From NCBI GenBank assembly GCA_039198065.1, contig JBCCTU010000002.1:372001-436000 (forward strand): 64,000 nucleotides of DNA, given 5' to 3'. Shown here piece after piece: positions 34,526 to 43,106 of this stretch. A program made the translations under genes and the position numbers. The DNA is from CALHVX01 sp039198065. Its GTDB lineage: Bacteria; Pseudomonadota; Gammaproteobacteria; Pseudomonadales; Azotimanducaceae. The notes beneath the pieces were generated by a model. The model did no database searches and had not been told where the DNA came from. It saw only the letters and a list, made by a program, of their open reading frames with translations. Position 1 is the first letter of the stretch; each line of letters opens with the position of its first letter.

Positions 34526-34795
34526 GTGCTTGGCGCAACGACCCTGTTCAGTGGAGCCTGTCTCATGGTGCTTGCGTTGTTAGACCCAAAACGGCTCGTC
34601 GCTCAGCGCGGTCAGTGGTTTACAGGCACCCTGTTTCGGAGAGCACTCTGGCTGGTAAGCGTGCTGCCCGGCGTCGTTTGGCTGTGGGCAGGCCAGCTAC
34701 CGGCCTTCGTAATCTGGCTCGGTGCGGCGAGTCTTGTTGGGTGGCTGGCTGCCTGGTTGGTGAACGCCCGAGGGGCTGCTCGCGCGAAGTCCTAG
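34526..34795 (+). CDS. Small membrane protein, DUF3325-like (third PepSY unit)
   Basis: An 89-residue hydrophobic protein with three helices from the GTG at 34526; the open frame extends upstream but inside the PepSY gene. The second half (VWLWAGQLPAFVIWLG) resembles DUF3325 proteins. Its stop TAG shares the palindrome CTAG with the stop of coaX on the other strand, so the two genes end tail to tail with no room for a terminator. Confidence 0.6.
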   Translation: MLGATTLFSGACLMVLALLDPKRLVAQRGQWFTGTLFRRALWLVSVLPGVVWLWAGQLPAFVIWLGAASLVGWLAAWLVNARGAARAKS

Positions 34796-35565
34796 CTTCG
34801 ATTAAGGCGTAACGCTTCCAGTAGCCCGACCAGAATGAGGTCGGGAACGATCGCGTCGAAGAGATCCGTGTTAGCAAACAGCGTCGCAAAGCCGCCGGTC
34901 CCAACGACCAGGGGTGCTTCGTCGGTGAACACCTCCTGCGTGATCTGATTCACAAGCGTCCGCACGGCGCCAAAGCTGCTCCAGTAGAGACCGCTCTGAA
35001 TGCTTTCGACCGTGGTGCGGCCAACGGCCGTCGTCATCGGCTTGATCTCCACGCTCGGCAACTGAGCCGTGCGTGCTTCCAGCGCTTCCATCGCCAATCG
35101 CACGCCGGGAATGATGTTGCCACCAAGGAACTCGGCGTCCTTGGTTACGGCGCACACGGTGGTTGCGGTGCCGAAGTCCACGACGATGAGGTTGCGGTTC
35201 GGGTACAGCTTCGTGGCACCGAGGGCATCGGCGATACGGTCTGCACCGACCTCGCGGGGATCTTTGTAGCGAATCTTGAGCCCGGTCTTGATGCCCGGTC
35301 GAAGAAACAGCGGGTCGATGCCGAAGTACTTCTGGCAGCAGTTACGCAAGCTGTAGATGATGTCCGGCACCACGGAGCAGGCCACGATGTCGGTGATCGA
35401 TGTACTGTCGATGCCGTTCAGCTCGAGCGCGTTGCGCAGGAAAATGCCGAACTCGTCCGCCGACGCGCCGCCCTGGGATGAGCGGCGAAACTGTGTTTTC
35501 AGCTCATCGCCATCAAAGACGCCGCAGAACAGCTGGCTGTTGCCGACGTCCAGACACAGGATCAC
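34792..35565 (-). CDS. coaX: Type III pantothenate kinase
   Basis: A 257-residue cytoplasmic CoaX, first step of CoA synthesis from pantothenate. It has the ASKHA-fold phosphate motifs DVGNSQ at the N-terminus and DFGTATT near residue 120, plus GTGGFATLF near the end. The GTG start overlaps the panC stop by one base (TAGTG). With panC and panB it forms a pantothenate-to-phosphopantothenate operon. Confidence 0.95.
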   Translation of the reverse strand: MILCLDVGNSQLFCGVFDGDELKTQFRRSSQGGASADEFGIFLRNALELNGIDSTSITDIVACSVVPDIIYSLRNCCQKYFGIDPLFLRPGIKTGLKIRYKDPREVGADRIADALGATKLYPNRNLIVVDFGTATTVCAVTKDAEFLGGNIIPGVRLAMEALEARTAQLPSVEIKPMTTAVGRTTVESIQSGLYWSSFGAVRTLVNQITQEVFTDEAPLVVGTGGFATLFANTDLFDAIVPDLILVGLLEALRLNRS

Positions 35566-36383
35566 TAGCTCGCCTCCGCGTAGCTCGGCGCATTGGGTTG
35601 CGCTTGAACCAGCGGCCCGCTCACGGGCACGTTGTCGATTAGGCGCACCTCGTTCGCCGCAGAGCCCAGGGTCGCTGCGCCGTAGCGTCGTTCGTTGCGG
35701 GTTACGATGTAATCCACGACAAAGCCGAGCTGCTCGAGTTGTCGACGTGCGTCGGTGTCCGTTGGGGCCGACCGGAGTACCGCCGGAAAGGCCGGAGCAC
35801 GGGCTCGGTCTGTCGCGGTCAGCCGCAGGTTGCGCGACGACAGCGCCAGGCCATCGGCTTCGCGCACCGTGGGGCAGGGGACAATGGTCGTCGGCAGAAA
35901 GAAGGCGTCTGCCATGTCGCGGATCAGCTCGTACTGCTGATAGTCCTTCTCACCGAAGTAGGCGTTTGTGGGCTGGACGATGTTCAGCAGCTTCAGCACG
36001 ACGGTGAGTACGCCATCGAAGTGTCCCGGACGGTGGGCGCCGCACAAGGTGCCCGACAGCTCGCGCTCGATCACGCCGTAGCGGTAGTCGTCCGCGTAAA
36101 GCTCGTCGTATGACGGTAGCAGTACGAAGTCGACGCCGCGATGGCGGGCGAGTTCGAGATCGGCTTCCAGCGTGTCGGGGTAGCTGGCGAGATCTTCGGC
36201 GTTGTTGAACTGCGTAGGGTTCACGTAGATGCTTAAGGCCGTTAGCTCGTTGTCTCGAACGGACGCATCAATGAGCGACGCGTGGCCTGCGTGCAGCGCT
36301 CCCATGGTCGGTACGAAACCAAGCCGATCGCGAAGCGTGACGCGCAGCGCGCGCCACTCGGCCAGCGACTTCAGCACCTTCAT
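35565..36383 (-). CDS. panC: Pantothenate synthetase
   Basis: A 272-residue PanC that joins pantoate and beta-alanine with ATP. The adenylate-binding HIGH-type motif is PTMGALHAGH near residue 26; VNPTQF, FGEKDYQQ and READGLALSSRN follow in family order. The start overlaps the panB stop as ATGA. No panD (beta-alanine source) is seen in the window. Confidence 0.96.
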   Translation of the reverse strand: MKVLKSLAEWRALRVTLRDRLGFVPTMGALHAGHASLIDASVRDNELTALSIYVNPTQFNNAEDLASYPDTLEADLELARHRGVDFVLLPSYDELYADDYRYGVIERELSGTLCGAHRPGHFDGVLTVVLKLLNIVQPTNAYFGEKDYQQYELIRDMADAFFLPTTIVPCPTVREADGLALSSRNLRLTATDRARAPAFPAVLRSAPTDTDARRQLEQLGFVVDYIVTRNERRYGAATLGSAANEVRLIDNVPVSGPLVQAQPNAPSYAEAS

Positions 36384-37168
36384 GCGTAGCTCTCGGCCTT
36401 GGTCGGAAACGCGCCGCTGCGGGTATCGTCGTGAAAGCGATTGACCGCGTCGGTGATAAAGCCACGACCGTCGCCGTAGTGGCGCAGGAACTTGGGCTTG
36501 AAGCTTGGGTTCATGCCGAGCATGTCTTGCAGCACGAGCACCTGACCGTTGGTGTGCGGGCCCGCGCCGATGCCGATCGTTGGAATCGTCAGTTGCTCAC
36601 TGATCACCCGACCGAGTTCCGTCGGCACGCACTCAAGCACGATGCAGAACACGCCGGCCTGCTCCAGGCGTTTGGCGGATTCAAGGATGTCGTGGGCCGA
36701 TCCTTCGTTGCGGCCTTGAACCTTGTGACCGCCGAAGGCTTCTACGGACTGCGGGGTCAGGCCAAGGTGGCCCATGACGGGTACGCCAGCGTCAACGATG
36801 TGACGCATGAGATCGGTCTGGCCTGCTTCGCCTTCGATCTTTACGCAGTTGGCGCCGGACTGCATGAGCGCAGCAACGGCATCCATGGTGGGTGTGAGAC
36901 CTTTGCGCGTCGCGAGAAACGGCATATCGCCAACGACAAACTTGTTCGGTGCGCCTTTGGCAACGGCTTTGACGTGCAGGGCCATCAGCTCGACGTCTGC
37001 GTAGACCGTGGATTCGTGACCGTGCATGACCATGGACAGGCTGTCGCCTACCAGAAGGCAGTCGACATCGGTTTGGTTCAGAACCTGCGCTGACCAGAAG
37101 TCGTAACAGGTCACCATGGAGATGTTGTCACCCGCGGCTTTGCGGGACTGGAAGTCAAGAATGTTCAT
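36380..37168 (-). CDS. panB: 3-methyl-2-oxobutanoate hydroxymethyltransferase
   Basis: A 262-residue PanB, making ketopantoate for pantothenate synthesis. Visible motifs are VTCYDFWSA, the metal-binding VGDSLSM, GHLGLTPQ and the catalytic glutamate in IVLECVP. The ATG at 37168 is preceded by a strong GAGAGGAGG site; the frame extends further upstream but without such a signal. First gene of panB-panC-coaX. Confidence 0.96.
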   Translation of the reverse strand: MNILDFQSRKAAGDNISMVTCYDFWSAQVLNQTDVDCLLVGDSLSMVMHGHESTVYADVELMALHVKAVAKGAPNKFVVGDMPFLATRKGLTPTMDAVAALMQSGANCVKIEGEAGQTDLMRHIVDAGVPVMGHLGLTPQSVEAFGGHKVQGRNEGSAHDILESAKRLEQAGVFCIVLECVPTELGRVISEQLTIPTIGIGAGPHTNGQVLVLQDMLGMNPSFKPKFLRHYGDGRGFITDAVNRFHDDTRSGAFPTKAESYA

Positions 37169-37684
37169 GGCTGCCTCCTCTCTCGTTAAGGCAAGCCATA
37201 TGAAGAAGGGGAAAGAACTGCGCGGGTGACCCAGCATGTGCTGTGAACACACCCCGATTGCCTGCTCCTTCGGTACCTGTCCTCAAATGGCGGATCAAGT
37301 CCAAACGCAGTATCGACAACCGTTGCCGGCGAGCGTCGATCGGTGCGATTCCAAAGGCCCGGAAGATCGCTCTAAACGAGTCTCCAGCGGCCGCTGCCTG
37401 AGGTTCCCGAACGTCCGATCAGCACGGCTGTATCGGCGAAAGGTCTGACCAGGCAATCGCAAAGGTACGTGCTGAAAGCGGCGCTGTCCAGTATCGAAAG
37501 AATCGCGATAAGTTCAATAACTAATTGAAATTATTAGATAAAAATTTGAATTTACGTTGCCTTTACAGGCCGATACAGAATCCAACGATGACTATCGATC
37601 GCGACCGGATCGATTCCGGCCGCATTCGATACGACGATCGCGCGAGGCGAACGCGTCGTGTTCGAGTGCGAAGGTGTCTTCGCC
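37169..37684. other. Intergenic region upstream of panB
   Basis: This 516-bp gap holds no gene I can support. It includes a markedly AT-rich patch near 37508-37556 with CTAAT and ATTAG in inverted orientation, possibly the panB promoter zone, though it lies over 340 nt from the start codon. Confidence 0.4.
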
Positions 37685-38152
37685 CTACAGCGCGAGCGCG
37701 CGCGTGGATAACAGGTAGGCGAACTCGCGCCGCTGATCCGGGTCGAGGAGTTCGGCAATGTGTACCAGAGCATCGGTCGTCGCCTCATCGAGCCGTTGCA
37801 GGCTGTCGCGTCGAGCGGCTAGCGAGTCTTCGAACGCAGAGCGCTCCGGGAGCTGACCATCGATGAGCAACTCGGCCGCACGGCTCATGGCCCGCTCGTC
37901 GTCGAGCCGCGCCTGTTCGCGTTCGCTCTTCAGTCGATCGAGCACCACGGCCAACCGGCGAACCTGGTTTTCGTCTAGCTCCAAGCGGTGAGCTAGAAAG
38001 CGCAGCGGGCGGCGCACGCCGAATCCTCCACCGCTGCCGTGACGACGGTGTTCGTAGTGCTGCCAGCGTTGCTGGGCGCTCGAGCTCGACGGATTGGCGT
38101 ACGCAAAGGCGGCATAGCGGCGGAAGCTGCCGCGAGAGAAGCAGTAAGTCAT
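37685..38152 (-). CDS. Spy/CpxP-like protein without signal peptide
   Basis: A 155-residue, charged, helical protein. Two Spy/CpxP-type LTxxQ-like motifs are present, LDENQ near residue 60 and LDPDQ near residue 140, with a coiled-coil-like stretch between. The ATG at 38152 is chosen because GGAGGTC lies just before it. The N-terminus (TYCFSRGSFRRYAAF) is not a signal peptide, so it should be cytoplasmic, unlike true Spy. Similar proteins are often annotated as periplasmic heavy-metal sensors. Function unknown. Confidence 0.72.
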   Translation of the reverse strand: MTYCFSRGSFRRYAAFAYANPSSSSAQQRWQHYEHRRHGSGGGFGVRRPLRFLAHRLELDENQVRRLAVVLDRLKSEREQARLDDERAMSRAAELLIDGQLPERSAFEDSLAARRDSLQRLDEATTDALVHIAELLDPDQRREFAYLLSTRALAL

Positions 38153-38305
38153 GATGACCTCCAATAGGCCGGGTCCAATGGAGGAACCGGCGATCAGGGT
38201 TTCTCACCCGGGCAATGCCGCGGGTGGTGTTTGTGCTGGCGATACGCTCAGCACGGAGACCGTATCAGGAAATGGCGAGGCCTGCCGATCCTGCGCCGCC
38301 GTCGC

Positions 38306-38335
38306 TTGCGACCGACGTGAGGAGATCGGTACACT
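38306..38335 (+). promoter_or_regulatory. Promoter of tRNA-Ala
   Basis: TTGCGA (38306-38311) and TACACT (38330-38335) with an 18-bp spacer form a sigma-70-type promoter 13 nt upstream of the tRNA. Confidence 0.5.
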
Positions 38336-38348
38336 TCGCGACCCTTGT

Positions 38349-38424
38349 GGGGCCATAGCTCAGCTGGGAGAGCGCAACACTGGCAGTGTTGAGGTCGGCG
38401 GTTCGATCCCGCCTGGCTCCACCA
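38349..38424 (+). tRNA. tRNA-Ala (GGC)
   Basis: A complete 76-nt cloverleaf with encoded CCA. The acceptor stem GGGGCCA pairs with TGGCTCC (one G-U). The D-arm is GCTC/GAGC, the anticodon arm CAACA-CTGGCAG-TGTTG gives anticodon GGC, and the T-arm is GGCGG-TTCGATC-CCGCC. The last eight bases (CTCCACCA) are also the start of the tandem repeat that follows. Confidence 0.97.
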
Positions 38425-38538
38425 TATTCCCTCAACCTTCGATCAAATCATCTACCTCTGGTATCGAACCGTTGCGACTCCGCGCAGCGGAGTAGCCGAG
38501 GTTACGATCCCGCCACCGACCCGCGCAGCGGTGTCGGC
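38417..38538 (+). repeat. Structured tandem repeat copy 1, beginning in the tRNA 3' end
   Basis: A 122-bp unit beginning with the last eight bases of tRNA-Ala. Parts in order: CTCCACCATATTCC, a constant arm ending GGTATCGAACCGT, a variable 24-nt core that folds as ACTCCGC-GCA-GCGGAGT, then CGAGGTTACGATCCC and a constant hairpin CCGACCCGC-GCA-GCGGTGTCGG. The arms GGTATCGAACC and GGTTACGATCCC can pair around the core. GGTTACGATCCCGCC resembles the tRNA T-arm, hinting at a tRNA-derived origin. Confidence 0.8.
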
Positions 38539-38657
38539 CTCCACCATATTCCCTCAACCTTCGATCAAACCATCTACCTCTGGTATCGAACCGTCCCGAT
38601 CGGGCGCAGCACGATCGGCGAGGTTACGATCCCGCCACCGACCCGCGCAGCGGTGTC
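38539..38657 (+). repeat. Structured tandem repeat copy 2
   Basis: A second copy, directly abutting the first and nearly identical outside the core (one T/C change in the first arm). Its 24-nt core is different in sequence yet again folds, as CCGATCG-ggcgcagca-CGATCGG, keeping GCGCAGC at its centre. The copy ends in the constant hairpin and is not followed by a third CTCCACCA. Confidence 0.8.
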
Positions 38658-39206
38658 ACCCTTCATCACTTGCCCAGACCGTTAGTTGACCAGGTGTTGC
38701 GATTTGGGGTTGCTCGCTCTTTACGCCAGCGCCGCGGCGACTTTCTGACATCGTGTCACTCCAGGCTCAAAATTCACTGAGTGAAAGGTTGTTGAGTGCC
38801 CCGCGTACTCGGCGCTGGTTTAATTCCTGCACTTAAGCCTGCAGGGTGTCCTTGGCGAAGGTCGCCTAGACGAACCTGTGTGAGCTGAGGCGTTCGGCTC
38901 GAAGATTTGCATTGACAGGCTCGATTTGCGCGTTGCCAGCTAAGCGTTCGCTTCTTTGCCGAGCGCGGAGAAAATCGCCGAACGGCTGGGGAGACCACAG
39001 TCACAACGGACGCTTTTGCTGCGATGACCGCCGAGCACGGCGGGGTCGAGGCTCAATCCAGAACGCAGGTGATAAGGACAGCGGGCGAGCGGGCGCGAAG
39101 CGGGTGTTCTAAGAATATGATCTTCAGCCGCGCTCGCCCCCTCGCTTGGTACACTCGCTCGCCGGGAGGACAAATCCGGTGGTTCCGGAGGAGGCGTAGC
39201 TTGGTG
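38658..39206. other. Intergenic region after the repeats
   Basis: About 550 bp with no gene I can support on either strand. A lone TTGACA at about 38913 could be a -35 element but has no clear -10 partner. Confidence 0.35.
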
Positions 39207-39890
39207 ATGCACATCCTTCAATGGACTTACGTAGCCACGTTGGTCGTACTTCTGACCACATGGCCCGTCGATCCAGCACATGCGGAGGGCGCGAAGCCAG
39301 CGCTCGAACCTCCTAACGAGCAAGCCAACTTGCCCGCCCGCCCACTGCTCTATTTCCTGGAACACTTTTCCCTGCGTGAATCGGCCTTTCGATACGACGA
39401 AGACATACAAGCGCTCATCTCGAATCCAAGAAACGCGGGGCGGGTCTTCGCACGGCTGTTTGCCAAAGCTGCGTTTCGGGCGAGTCGATTGCCCAATTTT
39501 TCCGCAGACACAGCCTTTGAAGAGACCCGCTCATTCATTTCCCAGATTGGCTTCGAAACGATCAGACGGGGAGACTACGCCATTCATCTGGTGAAGATGC
39601 CACCGCCGAAACACCCGAACGAAGCGTTCTTCGTTGCAATTGTTTACAACGAGAGCGCGCCGCTGATTGAGGGATCGGCAGCGTCGTCCACGCGCTACAT
39701 CACTCTGGAAAAGACTCGGGTAGAACATAAAGCGGTGGCACTGGGTGAGTGGTCTTCGGAGGGCAAGTACACGACGCATGGGTTTGGGGACCGGGAGCTG
39801 GCAGCCTCGGAGTTTCTAGCCAACCTGTACGCGCTGATCGGCCTGAAGCAGCAAAGCGCCCCGGATGCGACTGCTGACAGTCCGTCCTAA
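39207..39890 (+). CDS. Exported protein of unknown function
   Basis: A 227-residue protein. From the ATG at 39207 (or GTG at 39204) a signal peptide ends at AHA-EG near residue 27; a GGAGGAGG stands 13 nt upstream. The longer open frame to 39024 lacks a sensible start. The mature part is mixed helix/strand with no recognised motif and is predicted periplasmic. It stands alone between the tRNA repeats and small orphan genes. Confidence 0.6.
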   Translation: MHILQWTYVATLVVLLTTWPVDPAHAEGAKPALEPPNEQANLPARPLLYFLEHFSLRESAFRYDEDIQALISNPRNAGRVFARLFAKAAFRASRLPNFSADTAFEETRSFISQIGFETIRRGDYAIHLVKMPPPKHPNEAFFVAIVYNESAPLIEGSAASSTRYITLEKTRVEHKAVALGEWSSEGKYTTHGFGDRELAASEFLANLYALIGLKQQSAPDATADSPS

Positions 39891-39991
39891 CCACACGCAA
39901 TGGGGGAGATCGTTCCCGTTGATGGACGCCCGATTGGCGTAACGCTGAGCCAGTAGCTAACAGCGAGTATTCGCACTTCAGAGCACGATAG

Positions 39992-40179
39992 GTGGCAAAA
40001 CAATCCGCGCTGCAATAACCGCACAAGCACTCAAGTCGCTGCGAGAAGACACGGGTCGTACGCTTGCTGACTGCAAACGGGCGTTAGAGCAGGCCGACGG
40101 CGACTACGAGTCGGCGAAACGTCATCTCACGAGCCAACCCGGAGATCCAGACGAACCCATTGCAGAACCTGTCGTCTGA
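39992..40179 (+). CDS. Small TS-N (EF-Ts N-terminal/UBA-like) domain protein
   Basis: A frame ending at the TGA at 40177-40179 encodes a TS-N domain: ITAQALKSLREDTG, then TLADCKRALEQADGDYESAK, closely like the ribosome-factor EF-Ts N-terminus (LREKTGAGMMDCKKAL). No EF-Ts body follows; 14 acidic residues end the protein. In this frame there is no ATG, GTG or TTG before the domain. A GTG at 39992 (GTGGCAAAACA) would read straight in if the A-run had five instead of four bases. So it is either a frameshifted gene, or a start at ATA/ATC, or a decayed fragment. Confidence 0.6.
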
Positions 40180-40287
40180 CTGGATTGGCAGTACGGGACA
40201 GAACTAGACTCGTGCCCGAAGTCCTATCCGAATCTTGGACCAGACGACTTCATGAACTCGACTCCAGTGCCAGAGCGAGGCGACTGA

Positions 40288-40974
40288 ATGGAACAGGTTT
40301 TGATCACCGGGGCCAACAGAGGCATCGGTCTCGAGCTGACGAAGCGCTTTCTGTTGGGCGGGAAGCGGGTGCTTGCGACCTGTAGGGCGCCGGAAGAGGC
40401 GGTCGATCTTCACCGCCTGGGCGAGAACGAACGGCTGTCGATACTCGAACTGGACGTCACAAACGCAGAATCAGTACGAGGACTCCGAGGTCGCCTAGCT
40501 GGAGAAACCCTCGATGTGCTCATCAACAACGCGGGTGTGATGGGTGGCGATAAGCAGTCCATCGACGACATGGACTATGCCGCCTGGCTGCACGCCCTTG
40601 AAGTTAACACCCTCGCACCGTTTCGACTGCTTGCGGCACTTCGTGACAACCTGCGCCAATCGACCCATGGACGAGCGATTACCCTCTCTTCGCAGATGGG
40701 GTCCTTGAGCAGGAGAAGTGTTGGATCTCATGCGTACCGGAGTTCGAAAGCGGCGGTAAACAAGGTTATGCAGGTGCTCGCCCTTGAGCTGGAAGTGGAC
40801 GGGATTGTAGTGTGTCCGGTCCATCCCGGTTGGGTCCGGACCGATATGGGTGGATCCAATGCTGATATCTCAGTCGAGCAGAGCGCTCTTGGCCTCGTTC
40901 AGCTCATTGAGCGTATGACCATGGCCCATACGGGGCGATTCTGGACCTGGGAGGGTAAAGAACACCCTTGGTGA
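40288..40974 (+). CDS. SDR-family oxidoreductase
   Basis: A 228-residue short-chain dehydrogenase/reductase. NAD(P)-binding TGANRGIG at residues 7-14, NNAG near residue 80, catalytic serine in TLSSQMGS and YRSSK near residue 150 are all present. HPGWVRTDMGG is typical of the C-factor/sniffer-like group. Substrate unknown. Its stop is overlapped by the GTG of the following gene, so the two are coupled. Confidence 0.9.
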   Translation: MEQVLITGANRGIGLELTKRFLLGGKRVLATCRAPEEAVDLHRLGENERLSILELDVTNAESVRGLRGRLAGETLDVLINNAGVMGGDKQSIDDMDYAAWLHALEVNTLAPFRLLAALRDNLRQSTHGRAITLSSQMGSLSRRSVGSHAYRSSKAAVNKVMQVLALELEVDGIVVCPVHPGWVRTDMGGSNADISVEQSALGLVQLIERMTMAHTGRFWTWEGKEHPW

Positions 40975-41708
40975 GAACCACGATCATTCTGGCTTTGGGC
41001 TTCTCAGCAGCAGTTCTTGTTGCTGCGCTGTTTCAGCCCGATACCGAATCGAGTGTGTTTGGACAGCCCATAGATGAGTCCGTATTTCTGGCGGAGCCTA
41101 ATCCAAGGGCGGCGTTCGGACGGTATGTCTCAGAAGAACTCACAAAGCAGCTTACCGAAAGGCTCGACCTCGATCTAAGCAATGACGCTGTTCTTGCCAA
41201 CCTTGCGGCGGATAAGTCGCAGCCGGCGCTAGCAGATCGGCTGCGTGCGAACCAAAGGCACGCCGGAAAGATCGCGGACGCGCTCGATGCTGTATTGAAG
41301 GGCGTTCTTTCTCGGGAAAAAGCGTACGCGAGCCATCTTGAAAACGAGAACCTAGCGGTCGAGCAGTGGCGGATGATCGCCGAATCTGTGACTCAGGCGG
41401 AGGCCGATTCCTACCGTGAGTTAGCCTCCATCCCAGTCGAAGACCTGGTTGTCGAGTATATCGTGCAGCTCAGGCCAGGGCTGTTGGATCAGTTGGTGAG
41501 GGCGTCGGTATGCGAGTTGTCGGGGCTGTCCGCTAGAAAAAAATTGGGTCATTTTCAGTCAGAGATTGACCGTTCGTTTGTGTGCAACCAAAGGAAGGAC
41601 GCTTTCATTGATGAGCTTCTAGACACCCATGTCCGCTTCAGTGATCCACAGCTCGAAGGGTATCGAGACTATGTGTCTCACTTCTCGTTTGAGCCTCGCT
41701 TAGAGTAG
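40971..41708 (+). CDS. Exported or membrane-anchored protein of unknown function
   Basis: A 245-residue protein starting at a GTG that overlaps the SDR stop (GTGA). An N-terminal helix (TIILALGFSAAVLVAALF) acts as signal or anchor; the rest is mostly helical and acidic, with two cysteines near residues 180 and 207 (VCELSG and VCNQR) that could form a disulfide. No family recognised. Confidence 0.65.
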   Translation: MRTTIILALGFSAAVLVAALFQPDTESSVFGQPIDESVFLAEPNPRAAFGRYVSEELTKQLTERLDLDLSNDAVLANLAADKSQPALADRLRANQRHAGKIADALDAVLKGVLSREKAYASHLENENLAVEQWRMIAESVTQAEADSYRELASIPVEDLVVEYIVQLRPGLLDQLVRASVCELSGLSARKKLGHFQSEIDRSFVCNQRKDAFIDELLDTHVRFSDPQLEGYRDYVSHFSFEPRLE

Positions 41709-41721
41709 TGGCGCTTGATCG

Positions 41722-42891
41722 CTACCGCATCCGCTGCTGTTTGCGTAGCGGCTCTTCTAAACCCCGCGCCCGACCCGAAAGCGTTGCCCGATGCTTCAGC
41801 AGCAAACCGGCAACGGCGAAATAGATGCCGATCACGGCTAAGCCAATCCACTCGATCTTGAGTGGCGTCAGCTGGTAAAGAAGCAGCAGCCCACCGAGGA
41901 TGCCGACATTCATGCCGAGGTATTTAAGGAACCCGAGGCGCTCAAGCGTGAGTCCGAGGTTCTGCGTGTAGAGGCGGATGAGCGAATCGACGGAGTTGAT
42001 TAGGAACACGACGCCAACCACGACCATGGCGCCGTGGGCGGCGGACGGCACGGGCTGACGGGACTCGAAGTAGCCGTACAGTACGGCGAACCACAGGGCG
42101 ATGGGTATGGAGGGCACGACTAGTAGCGCCACAAGTAGCTGCCAGGTCGTCAGGCCGCTCACAAAGCGTGAAACGAACTGCCCGATCATGATGCTCCAGG
42201 CGAACCACCAGAACAGGTAGAACGCGTGATAGTCCGTTATGGGGTACACGAAACGATGGATGTTCGCGAAATAGTCCTGCAGTGCGCTAAGGGACAGCAG
42301 GAGTTCGGCGGCGTCTGAGTCCGAGGCCAATGCAAGCAACAGGATCAACGCCAGGAAGAGCAGATAAGAACTGACACTCAGCAGCTTCACATAAGCGAGG
42401 CGGGTGCTTGAAAGGGTGGCCAGTGCAAGCACGGCGACAACTAACAGGTTCCGCGCGGCGTCTCCGATTCCAGCGATATACTGCGGCAGAAAGTCGAAGA
42501 AGAGATTCACAGTAAATGCGCAGGTCGCGATAATCACCGCGTTGTTCGCAAGCTTCAGAGCGGGCCGCTCGAAGAGTTGGACCTGCGGCTCAACGACGCA
42601 GAAGTAAAAGGTGGTTAAAAAATAGAAGCCCCAAACGAGAAAGCCCCAGAAACCGAACTCGATGGCGAGGGGGTTGGCGAAGGCGTAGCGCGCGTCCTCG
42701 GCGTAGACCGGGAAGTCCAGCAAGGGGAACAAGATGAGGCCGACATCGAGGCCCGTGGTAAAAAGAATCGCGATGAAGGTCGGCACGCCAACCGCCAGGG
42801 TCCCTTGGCACACGAGCTTTCCGTGGCGGACGACAATGAGCGCAGTCGTGGCCAGCGTAGCGACGATGGCCAGCGTGAGTATTGCGGTCAT
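41722..42891 (-). CDS. BCCT-like transporter, short form
   Basis: A 389-residue polytopic protein. The segment YLFWWFAWSIMIGQFVSRF matches the tryptophan-rich core helix of betaine/choline/carnitine transporters, and FFDFLPQYIAG is also BCCT-like. Typical members have 500 or more residues, so terminal helices are missing or the family branch is divergent. The ATG at 42891 is preceded by GGAGGGG. A choline-dehydrogenase-type GMC gene is divergent from it at 43107, which agrees with a choline/betaine-like substrate. Confidence 0.7.
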   Translation of the reverse strand: MTAILTLAIVATLATTALIVVRHGKLVCQGTLAVGVPTFIAILFTTGLDVGLILFPLLDFPVYAEDARYAFANPLAIEFGFWGFLVWGFYFLTTFYFCVVEPQVQLFERPALKLANNAVIIATCAFTVNLFFDFLPQYIAGIGDAARNLLVVAVLALATLSSTRLAYVKLLSVSSYLLFLALILLLALASDSDAAELLLSLSALQDYFANIHRFVYPITDYHAFYLFWWFAWSIMIGQFVSRFVSGLTTWQLLVALLVVPSIPIALWFAVLYGYFESRQPVPSAAHGAMVVVGVVFLINSVDSLIRLYTQNLGLTLERLGFLKYLGMNVGILGGLLLLYQLTPLKIEWIGLAVIGIYFAVAGLLLKHRATLSGRARGLEEPLRKQQRMR

Positions 42892-43106
42892 CTGGCGCCC
42901 CTCCAACGCTCTGCCAACCTCTGTGCCTTAGCTCCCGGTGGCCTCGTGCATACGAAACAGAAGCGAGCGTCACGTCGACCAGCGTACCACCCTGCAGGCG
43001 TGTGACTTAGACTGGTGCCAGCTGAGGTTGGAACCGATGAACACACGCGCTCGGTGATTTCTGCTTTTTTCCTTTCAACGGCTGGGCGAGTAGCGGTGCT
43101 CCGATC

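Noticed and set aside
38417..38657. Tandem repeats as a CRISPR array or as att sites of an integrated element
   Set aside because: Only two long units with no spacer pattern, and no integrase or phage gene follows the tRNA.
38911..38940. TTGACA as a promoter for the exported protein at 39207
   Set aside because: No -10 element at a suitable distance, and the gene starts almost 300 nt downstream.
38940..39410. Minus-strand open frame opposite the exported protein
   Set aside because: No family likeness or ribosome-binding site, and it overlaps a better-supported gene with a signal peptide.
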